Shown here one piece after another: positions 1-12,540 of a DNA stretch of 64,000 bases (the stretch's first letter is position 1; every line of letters begins with the position of its first letter). This stretch comes from Sarcomyxa edulis (taxonomy: Eukaryota > Basidiomycota > Agaricomycetes > Agaricales > Mycenaceae), in NCBI GenBank assembly GCA_009761415.1, contig QUOL01000009.1, positions 496,001 through 560,000 on the forward strand, written 5' to 3'. A program made the position numbers and the translations under genes. Below the pieces are notes generated by a model. It was not told the origin of the DNA and made no database searches. It was given only the letters and a program-made list of their open reading frames with translations.

Positions 1-1700
1 AACTCTCTTGTTCCCAAAGTCGAACGCTGTGTATGTGTTCTGGAGGAAAACGTCGCCCATGATCCAGCCAACTGTGATTCAAGACGGATCAGCAACGCGT
101 GGAGAATGGAAAAGGTGGTAGACGAACTTCCGGCGATGTTTGAACCAATTAGGCCTCCAACGCACTGGTTTGAGGCAGAATTGAGTCTGCCGAGGTTGAA
201 AGACGAGAGGGATACGGGGAAGGTTTTTCCACCGAAAGTGAAGGAGAGTTTGGGGTCTGTGTTGCAAGGGACTATAAAGAAGTCGTCAGTACACGTGCTG
301 GGAGATGGTTAGGGATAGCATACAGGTGAAGTACCCTTCACCGATGGTGCTTGCGGCACTCAAGGCTCCTGGGATGGAGGCGTAGATCTTGGCAACAGAT
401 ACAGGTGTACCAATGATCTGTTTTGTGGATTAGCACGAACGCGACTTGATGGAGTCTTGATACGTACGAGAGTCGTGCCAGTATCAATGATGGACGATGT
501 GCTTCCTAGAATTGATTTGCCGTTTGCACTCGCTTTATCAAAGTTGACTCTCCAGTAGCCCTTAATGAAGGTATTGAATTAGCGATCACAATAAGGATAG
601 GAATGAGCGATGCGAACACAAACATACCTCCTGTGTGACAGGTGCGTAAGAGAAAGCTCCCTTGTACAAGGTCGAATGTACACCTCCGACGTATAGTTCA
701 GAGCCGGAGGTCGCGAGCTTGAAGGCAAATACAGGCGAGGTGGTCTTCTTAGCGGTGACAAGAGACTGGAAAAGCGGACTAGCGCCGTAATTAGAGATGG
801 ACTGGAAGCCCATCCCGAGAAGACCATCGGGTGGGAAGCGTGATTTAGCAAAACCGGAAGAGTACTGAGAAGCTGCACCAAGGGTCTGGCCTTTGGCCTA
901 TGAGGAGAAAGAATCAGAAGAGATGCTTGAGTTTCGGGATAGGCACTTACGCTAAGTCCGGAGATCGAGACGACGTCCGTGTATTGGTTTCCAGAAACCG
1001 TGGATCCATCTCCGTACATCAGAGAAAAACTCTTTCCTAGAGCTTTGGAGGTCGACGAGTTTGTGGGCTTGTACTTGGTATGACCAGTGCAGTAACTATT
1101 GGTGCAGCTTGGACCAGGTAGGAAAAGATCGCTGCTACCTGTGTCAAAGTCGACTGGATACCGAATGAGCTATATGGATTCTCCCTTAGCGAAGACTCGG
1201 ACGTACCATAGTATTTGACCGCAGGAGTTCCGACGGAGATCGCGCCTTGCCAGAGAGCTTGACCATCGTCAGTAAGAGCGTTGGCGGCGACAGCACGGCC
1301 ATGATTGCGTGCTACGATTTCCGCTGCGGCCATCTGGACAGCCTGAGCACCGGGATGGACGAGACCGGTATGTTTCTCGTAATTCCTAGTACCTCGGGCC
1401 ATCTTACTTCAAACGTACAACGAGTGGCGTTAGATTTGAGTGGCGTGCCATGTATAACAAATGTGATGCTTACGCAGTGGTGTACTCCACCTGCCTCTTG
1501 AGGGCATTGAGATCAACACAACCATCCAACTTTGTTAGGGTAGCCCGTTTGCTGATAGAAATACTGGTGCCATTATCGACGTCAAAATCAAAAGAAGATT
1601 GGTCTCCTGTGGGTCGTTTGGGAGTCGGGCCAAATCCGTAGGGTGCAGCGACAGTGAAGATGGGGAGGACAGCGATTACGGTAGCGAGGGTGAAATGCAT
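1..1700 (-). CDS. Secreted aspartic protease, polyporopepsin-like (copy 1, 3' end cut by window)
   Basis: Pepsin-family (A1) endopeptidase, expected to be secreted and active at acid pH. Translation starts at 1700 with a hydrophobic signal peptide (MHFTLATVIAVLPIFTVAAP), followed by a propeptide and an exon reading MARGTRNYEKHTG. The first catalytic motif DTGSSD lies near 1130-1150, followed by the flap YGDGSTVSG near 1000-1020. The second catalytic motif IIDTGTTLV lies near 475-500. The gene has several short introns; exon 1 ends in a GC|GTAAGC donor. At the window edge the frame reads GDVFLQNTYTAFDFGNKRV, so by comparison with its neighbour only a few C-terminal codons lie outside. It is a tandem paralogue of the gene at 2246-3899 on the same strand, with matching exon structure. 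A TATA-like CATATAAG sits about 150 nt upstream of the ATG (1852-1857). Family assignment is firm; the substrate is unknown. Confidence 0.88.
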
Positions 1701-2245
1701 CCAATAGAGGGATTAATTAAATACGGAACGAGTGAAAGTGATGGATTAGAGGTTATTAGTGGTGTACAAGGAAGGATTAGAGAGGGCGTAAGACTCGATG
1801 GGGAAAGTCGAACGAAGATATGATGCCTCTTCATCTGTGGCAAAGCTCCGCTTATATGGGACACGGAAATACAGTGCGGCGAAAGTTGCTACCAAGCGAT
1901 AGCTCGTTGAGGTCTTCCGTGGTTTTCATGGAGTGGTGTGAGACGCGGCGATCAAATCAATACCAAGGTACGAGGGGCTCGAGGATGTCAGGGGTCGAAG
2001 TTCTCGCTGAAGGGTCGATTTTGTGGGGATATAGGGTTAACAAAATTTCAAATCGGAACGCGATCGAGATTGTGTGAATTTGTCCACCTTGGTAAGTGTA
2101 AAACTACAAGTCTGCTATGAGGGAAAGTGAGCACATATGTGGGAGCTCGTACATTATACATCAGTCGTACCTAAGGGGTTCTCGGAGAGAGAATATTCGA
2201 GCGGGAGAGGGGAGTCTCTAAAATACAATGCTCTATCATGGCTAC

Positions 2246-3899
2246 CTAGGCCAACGTTGCAAACCCAACCCTCTTGTTCCCGTAATCGAATACGGTGTAT
2301 GTATTCTGCAAGAAAACATCTCCGACGATCCATCCGACTGTGGTGAACGAGTGAGATCGGTTTAAAATGATAGAAAACATAATGCACGTACTATTCCCGA
2401 TATCAGCGCCAACAAGTCCACCTACACATGTTGAAGAGCCAGCTTCAGTCGTTCCAATGTTGAGAGAGTCGGTGGACACGTTGAATTCGGTGCCACCAAA
2501 GGTAATGCTGATGGTAGGGATAGAGTCGCACGGGACTAAGGGCAAAATCATTGCCATGAGCGTTCTGTTGTGGATGAGAGGAAAGGATGAGGATAAGACA
2601 TACATGTATAGTAGCCTTCACCGACGGTATCCGCAGCGCTTTCTGCGCCTGAGATGGCAGCGTATATTTCCGCAACATCAGAAGGCACACCGATCAGCTA
2701 AAGCGGAAGAATTCAGATTTGGTGAACAAGCTGTAGCAAAGAAGAGGGGAGAAACGTACGAGAGTGGTTCCTGTGTCAATTATGGAGGATGTGGTCCCGA
2801 GTACTTGCGCGCCCTGCGCGCTGACTGCGTCCATGTCCACTTGCCAGTAGCCCTGTAGAATCGCGACGATGAGTGCAAAACGAGATGACCATTGGATGTT
2901 CTCTTACCTCTTCAGTAACGTCCGCATAAGAAATATCACCGGTGTACTGTGTCGTATCCACGCCTCCGAGGTAAAGAGAAGAACCATCGCTCTCAGTGAG
3001 TTTGAATGCGAATACCGAATCGGTGGTGACACCGTCCGCAACGAGTGTTTGAAAGAGGGGATTAGCGTCGTAGTCGGAGATGGACTTGAATGCCATGCCC
3101 ATGAGACCATCAGGGGAGAATGAAGACAGAGCGAAGCCGCTGGAATATGTAGAAGCGGCGCCGAGTGTTTGCGTATCAGCCTGTAAGTGACGTTGTGAGT
3201 GAGAAATGGACAGGGATAAGGGGAAGGTGACATACAGTTAGTCCAGCTATTGTTACAGTGTCGGTGTATTGGTCTCCAGAAACCGTTGACCCATCGCCAT
3301 AACTAAGGCTGAAGGTCTTCCCGACAGATTTCGAGGTAGATGAATTAGCGGGAATGTACTGTGTGTGACCTGAACAATTATCGTCTGTACAGTCCGGTCC
3401 CGGGAGGAATAGATCGCTGCTTCCCGTGTCAAAATCGACTGCGCAGGTGTTATGAGGTGTTCGAGATTCAGAGAAAGGAAGTAGACACGTACTGGTGTAT
3501 TCTACTGCGGGTGTACCGATGGAAATCGTTCCTTGCCAGAGCTGACCACTACCCTCGTCAGTAAGCGAGTCTGCGCCTGTGGCGCGCTTCGTGAGGGCGA
3601 TTTTCTCGGCAGCGTCGGCACCAGAATGTCGTTGACCAGTATTCTTCTCGTAGTTAGTGATACCACGCGTTAATTTGCTGAGATACAAGGTCAGATGATG
3701 CACGATGAAGTGAAGAAAGTGAATGAACGCACGCAGTGGTAATCGCTAGATGTCTCTTGAGAGCCGCTAGATCGACAGATCCGTCGGATTTAGTGAGGCT
3801 CGAACGTTTGGTTAGCGGGATGGTCGTGCCATGTGGATAGGGTGCAGCGATTGTGAGCAGAGGGATAACAGCGAGGACAGTAGCGAGTGTGAAGCGCAT
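2246..3899 (-). CDS. Secreted aspartic protease, polyporopepsin-like (copy 2, complete)
   Basis: Complete A1 aspartic protease gene with a signal peptide at 3899 (MRFTLATVLAVIPLLTIAAP). The propeptide continues across the first intron into KLTRGITNYEKNTG. The first catalytic motif DTGSSD is near 3430 and the flap YGDGSTVSGDQYTDTV is near 3280-3300. A block MGMAFKSISDYDANPLFQTL (near 3045-3102) and the second catalytic motif IIDTGTTLV (near 2755-2785) follow. The C-terminus is GDVFLQNTYTVFDYGNKRVGFATLA with the stop at 2246-2248. Domain order and size fit a secreted enzyme of about 400 residues with a mature part of about 330. It lies about 0.5 kb upstream of copy 1 in the direction of transcription and is clearly a tandem duplicate of it. 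Role: extracellular protein degradation, inferred from the family. Confidence 0.92.
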
Positions 3900-5252
3900 G
3901 CTAGACTGAACTATATAGTCTAAGTTACGGAGTCAAAAGAAAGGTTGAAGTGTTTCGTATAAGCTGACTGAAGTGAAATTAAAGGTAGAAGGGGTGATAG
4001 AAGATGAAAGCTGGATAGCGTGTTGAGAGGAAGATGAGACTTTTTGTACGCACCGGCATATTAAATTGCCCCTGGAAGAAAATCGGCGCAGCATCTAGCT
4101 CTGGATCCTCGTTACGATATTTTTGTTACGGTTGCGGTCTTCCGAGGGGGGGCATAGCCTATGAACTGCGGGTGCGAATAAGTACAGGAGGTGACCGGGT
4201 CACGTTTGGCTTTGTTGTCCAAAAGACTTGAACCTTCTGTGGCAGTGCCACTCCCACGGTCCAGGGCCCCCAGAGTTCAGGCCAACATGTACAGAGCTCT
4301 CTCTGGCTTTCGTAGTCATCGGGACTAAGCTGGAGGTATAGACATCGACGTAAACCACGGGAAGGCTGCATTTCTGCTTCCTGTGATAACAATCGACGGT
4401 GCGAGGAACGGGGAACTGCGCGAATCCAAGGAAGCATCCTGGAACCAATCTTGAGAATATTAATCGCAAGCGATCTCAAAGCAGATCAACATATTGCAAG
4501 CTGTCCCCCCGGTCAGCAAGTAAGCCTTTGTAAAATTAGAGTTATATGGACTCAACGTACCTATCTAAAGCTGTAGCTAGACTCTGATATCGGATAGGCA
4601 TTGTATTGGACACGCAATGTCAGGTATAAATGGATAAGGACATGATGACATAGCGTTATCACCAAACGCGATCCCTGCACAGTTTGGCGGAAGATATGAG
4701 AACTCAATGGAGAACGAGAAGGAACTACGCACTTGCATCGACGTCAAAGGACGCTATCATTGTCATAAACCAATCACTACGACTGGAGAAACTCGATGAT
4801 ACTATCGGGAAGGTTGATAGAGACGACAGTCTGGTGTCACATCCAGGTCAAGTTCTCCAATCATCTGAAATAAGCCTTGTACAATGGGAGCTGAGACAGC
4901 CATGGTATTCTTCAAGCTTCAAGCCTCGAGGCAGATGATAATAACTGAGAAAGGGAGACATTACATGACGAACGCGGCGAAAGACAGAAAGGCTTGCCGC
5001 GGTCACCCAAAAAGACGGCCGCGGCAAAGGGCATCCCTATTTACTATCCTCTTTCCGACACTCTCACCAACAATTCATATCTCGTCTGAGCCTGACAAGA
5101 AGAACCCTATATTCTTGGAGCAGTCCTTACATGTTGCGATAAGCAGACACTATTATCTCTTATCTTTTCCCATTCAAACTCAAAGTGCGTGGCGAGACAT
5201 ACAAAAAAGCGTGCATTTGACTAAATGTCCGTCATCCTCTCCCATTTTCATT
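3900..5252. other. Intergenic, no gene recognised
   Basis: This stretch separates the divergent protease and EOS1-type genes. Short open frames exist on the minus strand at 4159-4479, but they show no recognisable motif and no convincing splice pattern. The frame of the EOS1-type gene is open upstream to 4884. The peptide it would add is rich in mixed residues with no homology signal, so this is treated as 5' UTR and promoter. Confidence 0.4.
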
Positions 5253-6838
5253 ATGTCGGTTTCTTCGGTCAACGAGCAGGTTCAGAGACGAAGTATTCAT
5301 TCTGTACCCCAATTTCCAGGAAGCAGTACCGATACTAGCCGAACTGCGGACGAAACAGTCCATGCTCGTACAACGCAGTCTAACAACACGCATTCTTCAA
5401 GGCCCAAAAGTCAACATCATCATACTACTGACAATCAATCGGTAGTACGAAATCGCACTCGTGCGCGATCCTCGTCCACCGACGCGATATCGGGTTTTCC
5501 AAAAGACTTTCTGTTCACTCCAGCTTCACCACCTCTCGCAGTTTTACCTCGTTCGCCCCAGAAATCGAACTCCTCCCCGTTTCTTCATTCCAACCCAAAT
5601 CACTCACTCAGCCTCATCAGAAACCCAACAATATCTGACATGCGCTCCGATAGTGATGAGGAGGAAAACGTCTTATATACCCGAACTTCATGGTACGGTC
5701 AAAAGTTATCCACCCCAAACGGACGCATAAAACAGAAGCAAACTAGTATTAATGGGTCTGCTGACAGCCTCAAACCCACCTCGACTCCCAGCTTGCGAAC
5801 GCGTCTGCTTGGGTCAGTTTCCTTCACCGGAATATCTGGACGAGGTAGCGGTTCGTCGCGAAACAAATCAAAAATGATATCCACTACCCCAGGAAGACCA
5901 GGAGCTGGGGAAACGGAGACCGAAGCGGATGAGCCTGTGAGTACAGTTCAATTTAGCCTCCCATCCATCGGAATCCATTGCCATCTTTGTCGTACAATAG
6001 TCCGATCGTGATGTACTGAACTGTTCCCTTTCCAGCCCCGACATCTTCCAACTTCCCGTATCATCCACTCCTCTGGGCCCTTGATACCTCCTAATACCCT
6101 CCAGGCCCGTCTCACGCCCCTGCTCTTCGAGTTCTCCCGGCTTCTCTCGATTGTCCCTGCTATTTTCGGCACCCTTTATAATCTGTATCATATTTTTTAT
6201 CCACCGGATGCAAGTCACCCTGCTACTGAAGGAGGAGGAAGAAGACCACCGGAACGCGTCGATTATTTCGTATCAGCTCTTTGGGTGGGTTCATCTTCAT
6301 ATTCTATCAGTATCTAATCCAGACTCATCTTTTTTTCCAGGCTATATTAACTGGGTTTCAATGTCTCCGATTAACGACCGGGCTTCTGACGCGATGGCGT
6401 CTCTACTACCCACCATTATCAACCCTCATCCGCTTGCTCGCGCTGCAAGGTATATGTTGGCCTGCGACGCACCTGACGTTGAAGATATTGGAGCACGAGA
6501 AGAGACCTGTCATCGTTTGGGCGGTCATTGCGACGACGACGAGTGTTAGTAGGAGTGTACAGATTTGGGTGACGAGTAATCTGTGGTGGGAGATGCGGGA
6601 TGGTGCTGGCGGTGGCGGGGTTGGCGTTGGAAATGGGACCGGATTGAGTGATGAGGATAGAGCGAAGAGAGCTAAGGAACATAGTCCTGGGTATTGGAAG
6701 AGATGGGGCGGGGGTAAGTGGGGTGGGAGACGGTGGGATTGGAAAGAAGTCGTGTTGAAGTGCGTGCTGCCTGTCGGAGTGGTGTACTTTGTCATGGCGT
6801 GGGCTGAGGCGCTGAGGAGAGAATGGTCCGGGTGCTGA
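5253..6838 (+). CDS. EOS1-type N-glycosylation membrane protein
   Basis: Three exons (5253-5936, 6036-6284, 6341-6838) join in frame with GT-AG introns and give 476 residues. The first half is a disordered Ser/Thr/Pro-rich tail (MSVSSVNEQVQRRS onward). The second half is a conserved multi-pass membrane region. It begins PRHLPTSRIIHSSGPLIPP and continues through RLTPLLFEFSRLLSIVPAIF and AILTGFQCLRLTTGLLTRWR to VSRSVQIWVTSNLWW, with a last hydrophobic segment near the C-terminus (VLKCVLPVGVVYFVMAWAEA). I recognise this pattern as the fungal EOS1 family, an ER membrane protein needed for normal N-glycosylation and oxidative-stress tolerance in yeast. The start at 5253 is preferred over an in-frame ATG at 4884 because the extra 123 residues look non-coding. 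The Gly-rich loop near residues 395-410 is variable. Confidence 0.75.
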
Positions 6839-7989
6839 CAGTATAGTGAGCATTTCATTTTACCTTTATGTGGATCGCCTTGATCATTGGGGGACTCAGA
6901 TTATAGATGATCTCTTTTTTCGTTGTTATCCATATCCTAGTGTGGTTATTTTCTGTCCACTTTGGTTCTCGGGAATGAAGGGTGCGTTAGCATAGCGTTC
7001 ATTCAAGGCCGGCCCGTCGGAACTTTTGTGTGCCACCCTTCCAGAAGGCCAATTTGAATTACATAGACGCTTTCTCCGCGCTTCCCTCCCTTCTGCGAGC
7101 GCAGGCCATTGGCACAGCTTTGCAGATGTAGTCAAACAGCGGGGCATAGACTGTCGCGGCTGCTTACTCCAACTTTTGTCGCAGACTCGGAGATATATCG
7201 ATAAGCATCATGGAAACCCACTTCAATTTAACTGAGGTCAGTAGTTTCTGTGCGGTTTGTTTTGCATTAATCTGATTGTTAACTTTCAATAGCGTATGGT
7301 GGCCCGAGCATTATGCCACTCACCGCAAAAACGTTTTGACAGCCCAGTCATCGTTTGCATTGAACTCAGGTCTGGCCGGAATGGCTCTTGATCAGATCAC
7401 GATTCTTTTCCGTTCAAACGTCGCTCCATGACTTAGCCACCGACATCAAAAGTGTGGAAACTGACAAACGTACCAGGTTTCCATCTTACCATACCGCACT
7501 TCAGTGCGGTCAGAACTCATTTTTCATGGCGGGCGGCGCGCAAGGCGCTATCGCATGGAGCTTCGGGCAAGTGCAACATGTTCAGACATAATTGTCATCT
7601 TGTTCTTCTGATGTATGTGACACCAGATGATTACAAAGGCGTCGGAGGCTAATGATAGCACGGCTACTAAGCTGACTCTCTGATTTTCTTTAGAACTTTT
7701 ACGAGATGGATTAACCGCGCAAGAGAATGTGTTGTAGGCCGTTTACATCATAAACTCGTCTATTGCCTCTACTTTTCATCTTCTTTCTCGGAGGAGAACT
7801 CTTCAACCTACCCCGACAAAAGTCGATCTCACATGTACGCACGCATTTATGGGAACTGCCTCGGCGAGGATCAACCGCATCATACCCGGCGTTTTGAGGT
7901 AGTACAACCTCAATGATTCCCTAAGCTATGTATAAAGCTAGGAATCTTCTAATCCTTGAAGGCATTCTTCCTCTCTTCCAGAATCTGTA
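6839..7989. other. Intergenic, no gene recognised
   Basis: No open frame here shows family motifs or splice-linked continuity. The 3' part holds the promoter of the first DUF6534-type gene, with a TATA box at 7931-7937. Its sequence around 7830-7890 resembles the region upstream of the second copy around 10250-10320 (shared CGCACG, ACYGCCTC and CATCAT blocks), so the duplication that made the family probably included promoter DNA. Confidence 0.4.
7931..7937 (+). promoter_or_regulatory. TATA box of DUF6534-type gene 1
   Basis: TATAAAG lies 53 nt before the ATG at 7990. The two paralogues have the same element at nearly the same distance (TATATAAA at 10365 and TATAAAG at 16139), which supports a real promoter element rather than chance. 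Confidence 0.55.
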
Positions 7990-9491
7990 ATGGCCACGAC
8001 TTTGGATCCACACGCAACCATCGGGGCTATAGAGATCAGTGCTTTCATCTCTGTTTTCTTTTTTGGCGTTGTGACTGTTCAAGTCTATCTCTACTATCGC
8101 CAGTTCCCCAACGACAACAAGTTTCTCAAAGCCGTGGTGAGACGTCTTTCCCGTGTCATCGTCGTTAATGTCAATCTCATCTGACGTGCCGATTAGGTTG
8201 GATTTATCTGGTAAGCCCTAGAATTGGAATGACTCAAACGTCACATCGATACTTCGGTCTCTTAGGGTCTTCAATTTGGGACTCGTCTCCTGTATAGCCT
8301 CTGGGACTTATATGGCTACGATATCGTTCTTTGGAAATTCCGAGAAACTCATCGGGACTCCCAACAGTCTAAACGCCAGCCTTATAATCGGTGCATTTAT
8401 CGACGCTGTTGTCCAGGTACGCATAGTCTCGTTGTTGTTCTGTTGATAAAACACGCTTATCGAGGGTATCTATCAGTCGATTTATATTTACCGCATGTAT
8501 AAAGTCTCGCGCAAGCTAGTGGTCCCAATTTTGTGTTGGATCATCTTGGGAGCTCTATTCGTCTGTGCACTGATCGTTGGTGGTGCCACATTTTCCGCGA
8601 CTTCCGTGCAAGCTTATCAAGCGCGATATCGAGTACTTCTCACAAGCATCTTCACTGGTGCTGCCACCCTTGATCTGATAATCCTTGTCTCGCTTTGCTA
8701 TGATTTGAGGCAGCAGCGTCGCAAGGCCCTTGACAGGTTCGCATATGACAGCTTCTTTTATTGTTTCTATGCTAACGAGTGATCTAGGACGATGAAAGTA
8801 GTGGATCTGTTGATCATGTGGACCATACGTGAGATATCCATGTATTTTCTATTTTTGTGAAAACACCAACAGGGCATTACAGAAACCGCTCTTATCACCA
8901 GGTAGATATGTCAATATCCTTCCACGCCGGACGTGACTCTAACGCGCCACTTTTGCCAAGTATTGCGGCTGTTGTGACCATGATATGCGTGAGCATGCCT
9001 TCGTCTTCGTGTGGCGCAATCACTTGCTCTAATTTCACCTTATCTCAGTTTTTGTCCATGCGAGATAATTGTAAGTCATAATCTGACTTGACGAGGGATC
9101 CCAGATATAACAATTTGCGAAGATGCTTGGATAGCCATTTTCATGACCATGCCTAGCTGTGAGCAACATTTATCATATCGTTCCATCCTCACTCATACCT
9201 CGTGCTGTTCCGCAGTGTTCTCGAATTCTCTTCTCGCTTTGTAAGGACAATTTTTCTCTGAATCTTCTTGATTTTCTGATTGCGAACAGGCTCAACGGGA
9301 GAGCGGAACTTCGCAATATTATGGGACGAGATTCCGTGTTTGAAATGTCCATCGTTTCGGGGACTCTCGAATTCCGTGACGAGCAGGCGAGTTCCGAGAA
9401 ATCTCTCTTTGTCGGTTATGCTGAAATTGATACTTAGCCAACAACCACACGTCACGTCTCGATCGAGGTACGACAAAACAAGGAGGTTTAG
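7990..9491 (+). CDS. Seven-helix membrane protein, DUF6534-type (copy 1; C-terminus disturbed)
   Basis: Begins MATTLDPHATIGAIEISAF. The first helix and loop (FFGVVTVQVYLYYRQFPND) are typical of Agaricomycete DUF6534 proteins, predicted plasma-membrane proteins of unknown function. Exons continue through GFIW, the SGTYMATISFFGN block, YRMYKVSRKLVVPILCW and TIFTGAATLDL-like helices. A 19-nt exon lies at 8883-8901, and the family end block reads LFSNSLLALLNGRAEL. Intron positions match copies 2 and 3. The last intron (9387-9436) has a GC donor (CAG|GCGAGT) where the paralogues have GT. After it the frame aligned to the paralogues (VSIEVRQNKEV) stops at 9489-9491, although sequence homologous to the paralogues' last exon persists to a stop at 9628-9630. 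The C-terminal tail is therefore frameshifted or re-spliced; the membrane part appears intact. Confidence 0.72.
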
Positions 9492-9630
9492 ATTCTTCCT
9501 CTCACACGCCTAAGAATGTAAGCACCGTCAACCTCCATCCTACGGTTGGCCTCATCATGGGTTTTACTGGCAGCACTCTGATCTCAAGGTGGCAGCAACG
9601 ATTGATATGGAGTCTGGAGGGTCTTCGTGA

Positions 9631-10421
9631 TACAGAAATCAGAATCATTGCACCTTCCTTTCCCGTGTTGCCTGTCTCTGAAAAATGCAAGTGGCCGATT
9701 TCTATCAAACCATTCCATTGCATTGTAGATGTCAGGGACATTGAATCATTGTATCAATAGCCAAGTTCATCTCTTCTCAAAGTCACTGATCAGCCCGGAA
9801 CTACTTCGTTGATTTTGCATCTCGAACCTAGGTGAGTCGACTCGTCACTTTTGTGTCGCATGTAATCGACCACTTAATTCCGAAAGATGTCAGCCTTTGG
9901 CGACCAGAGTGTCAGTATACCAGTAACCAAAGAGCTCGCAAGACTTCAGGATTCTATTAGTCATCGATGGGCTCAAGTTTTGAGTTGGGTTTGACTGAGG
10001 ATCTGGTTCGCTGGCTCTTTTCAAGCGATGATGGCCCTTGATCAGACTCACTCCGCAATAGACGCGTACTTATCCAGTAGCCTCTTTATCTCCTCGATCT
10101 AACGCCCCGAGCGATTCTTCGCCAATAGCGTCACCAATTGTGTAGACTTATGTGCGCCTTTTCCTTGCTATCTCTGCCTCGATGTCTTTGCTCACAAAAC
10201 TCTTCCCAAATATTCTTGTTCTTCTTCGTAAGAACTGGCAATTCTTAACATACGCACGTTGAGATGGTTCACCATTCTGAAGGACCGCCTCATCGATGAT
10301 CAATCACATCATGATTTTATCAAGTTCGATGTTTTGGGACAAGAGCAACCGTAACCTGTCATCATATATAAATCTAGTCAGCTTCAAAAGCATCGAGACC
10401 ACTCACTCCCCAGGCTATTAG
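9631..10421. other. Intergenic between DUF6534-type copies 1 and 2
   Basis: No gene recognised. It holds the 3' end of copy 1 and the promoter of copy 2, including TATATAAA at 10365-10372. Confidence 0.4.
10365..10372 (+). promoter_or_regulatory. TATA box of DUF6534-type gene 2
   Basis: TATATAAA lies 50 nt before the ATG at 10422, the same spacing as in the paralogue at 7990. Confidence 0.55.
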
Positions 10422-12094
10422 ATGGCCACTCTAGTTTTCGACCCACAGCCGACTCTCGGAGCGCTAGAGATTGGGGCTTTCATCTCCATCCTATTGTTCG
10501 GCATCGCGACTGTTCAAGTCTATCTCTACTTTCGCCATTTTCCTGATGATCCTAGAATGCTTAAGGCCGTCGTGAGTGTCTTCATCTAAGTCTTCATTCA
10601 CAATGCTCATTTTGCCGGCAGGTTGGGTTTATCTGGTAAATTCGGATTGCTGGAACTGTTGTTCAGCCTTATTCGATGACGTTTGCTTTTTCAGGTGCTG
10701 TGAGCTGGGGCATGCCTGCTGCATAACCTCAGGAACATATATGATGACGATATCGTACTATGGAAACCCCGAAAAGCTCATCAAGACTCCGAACAACCTT
10801 AATGCCGCTATTGTATTCGCTGCATTCGTTGATCCTTTAGTCCAGGTGTGCAGTCACCGGGATGGCAGTCTTGTCATCGAGATATTTCACTTACCAATAA
10901 TTGCAAGTCTGTCTACGCTTACCGCATGTATAAACTCTCGCAGAAGCTGCTGATCCCAATCATGTGCTGGGTCATTGCAATTGCTCTGCTTGTCGGCTCC
11001 CTAGTCATCGCTGTCGACACATTCTCCATGACGTCTGTGCAATCTTTCGACGCTCAACATCGAGCTTTCGTCTCCGCTATATTCACCGGTGGGGCTGTCC
11101 TGGACGTGATAACACTTGTCTCGATTTGTTATCATCTCAGTCAGCAGCGTCGTAAATTTCGCAACAGGTCAGCAGTCCTACAAGGTCTTCTTCGTGGTTT
11201 TAGTTTGACAAGTTTCGCAGGACTGTCAAGGTACTAGATCTAATGATTACATGGACCATACGTGAGTACAAACATGCCATCTAGTTCTAGTTCTGAGCCG
11301 ATCTAACACGATCCCGAAGAAACTGGCCTCGTTACAAGGTCAGTGGATTTGTAAATTCTGTCGTCTGATTAATCTGACACGGTATGCCATCATGAAGTCT
11401 CGCGGCTGTGGTGACGACCATCTGCGTGAGACCCTCATATATTATCTGTGGCGTCTACCATTCTGACTCTCCTTCAGTTCTTAACCATGAAAGAGAACTG
11501 TAGGCGAGAACTTACTCGATCCTCGAGCAAAGTCAAACATAATGATCTCATAGATGCCTGGATCGCTATATTCATCGACATGACGGGCTGTACGTAATTT
11601 TCGAATTATCTGAAGACCATGCATTTGACCTTGTACTCAAGTGTTTTCGAACTCACTCCTGGCCTTGTAAGGATGAGGTTGTCTGCCTTACTCTGTCAGT
11701 TTCTTACTTTTGACAGACTTAACGGAAGAACGGAGCTCAGCAAAATCATGACGAAAAACCCTGTCACCTCGATTTCCTCTGGAAATGTCGAAATCCGGCA
11801 TGGGGTGAGCCGCCATACACGTTCTCCATTAGAGAGTTAAAAATCATATTTAGTCTGCGTCTGTACCTCATATATCGATTGAAATGCGTCAGAACAAGGA
11901 GGAGGTCTCAGATTTCTCAGCGTCAGACCCTCCGAGTCCGAGTCAGATACCTCAAGACGTAAGTAACCTGTAACCTTCCTTCTATTGACCTTGCTCTGAA
12001 CAGTTTCCAGGATCCTGATTTCAAGGTTCAAACAACCCTTGATATTGAGAGTCTTCGTGACTCCAAGATGAACTCTCGTGTTACCTTCCGCTGA
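10422..12094 (+). CDS. Seven-helix membrane protein, DUF6534-type (copy 2)
   Basis: Starts MATLVFDPQPTLGALEIGAF and continues IATVQVYLYFRHFPDD. A W codon is split by intron 2, followed by CCELGHACCITSGTYMMTIS, then YRMYKLSQKLLIPIMCWVIA and FVSAIFTGGAVLDVITLVSI. Microexons include a 19-nt exon at 11320-11338. The family signature LFSNSLLALLNGRTELSKIM follows. The cytoplasmic tail reads SIEMRQNKEEVSDFS and ends FKVQTTLDIESLRDSKM...FR with the stop at 12092-12094. About eleven introns of around 50-60 nt share position and phase with copies 1 and 3. No signal peptide is visible; the protein is expected in a membrane. Function is unknown in the family. This copy serves as the reference for judging the C-terminal damage in copy 1. 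Confidence 0.78.
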
Positions 12095-12515
12095 CGAGGC
12101 CAGGCACCCAAAAGCTCTCGGAACTCCTCCAGATCTTGTCCCATAAATGATACTGTCTAGTCTATGTACATTTCCATCTCTATCTCATGTCTATACATCT
12201 ATCTTCTCCTCGTCGCAGAAAATTACCTTGAATACCAATGATAAGTAACTTGGAAGATTCCATAGGTTTTCCGCACTGCATTTATGTTTGCTCCCGTAAT
12301 ATTACCTGCAACTCGATTACAAATAAACGCCTGACTGTTGATGGCCCCCAGAACGCTCCTGAGGAAGATTTCAACTGTGGGACACAAGGGTTGTAGTCAG
12401 TGCAAGAGTCAGTGGCAGGTTTTGTTACTGTGGCAGTGTATCAATGCTTGGCTACAGCCTTATAATCTTGCAAGCAGCCTAAAAATAGAGTGGAAAATTT
12501 GACACGATACCGATA
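12095..12515. other. Intergenic, 3' flank of DUF6534-type copy 2
   Basis: No gene seen. The stretch leads directly to the MITE at 12516. Confidence 0.4.
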
Positions 12516-12540
12516 CAGTAGACTTGCTCATAATGCATAC
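12516..12540 (+). repeat. Left terminal inverted repeat of MITE
   Basis: It is the exact reverse complement of 12921-12945 and is preceded by the TA target duplication. Confidence 0.9.

Noticed and set aside
4884..5252. N-terminal extension of the EOS1-type protein
   Set aside because: The frame is open but the peptide lacks conserved or disordered-tail character. The ATG at 5253 begins the family-like Ser-rich tail.
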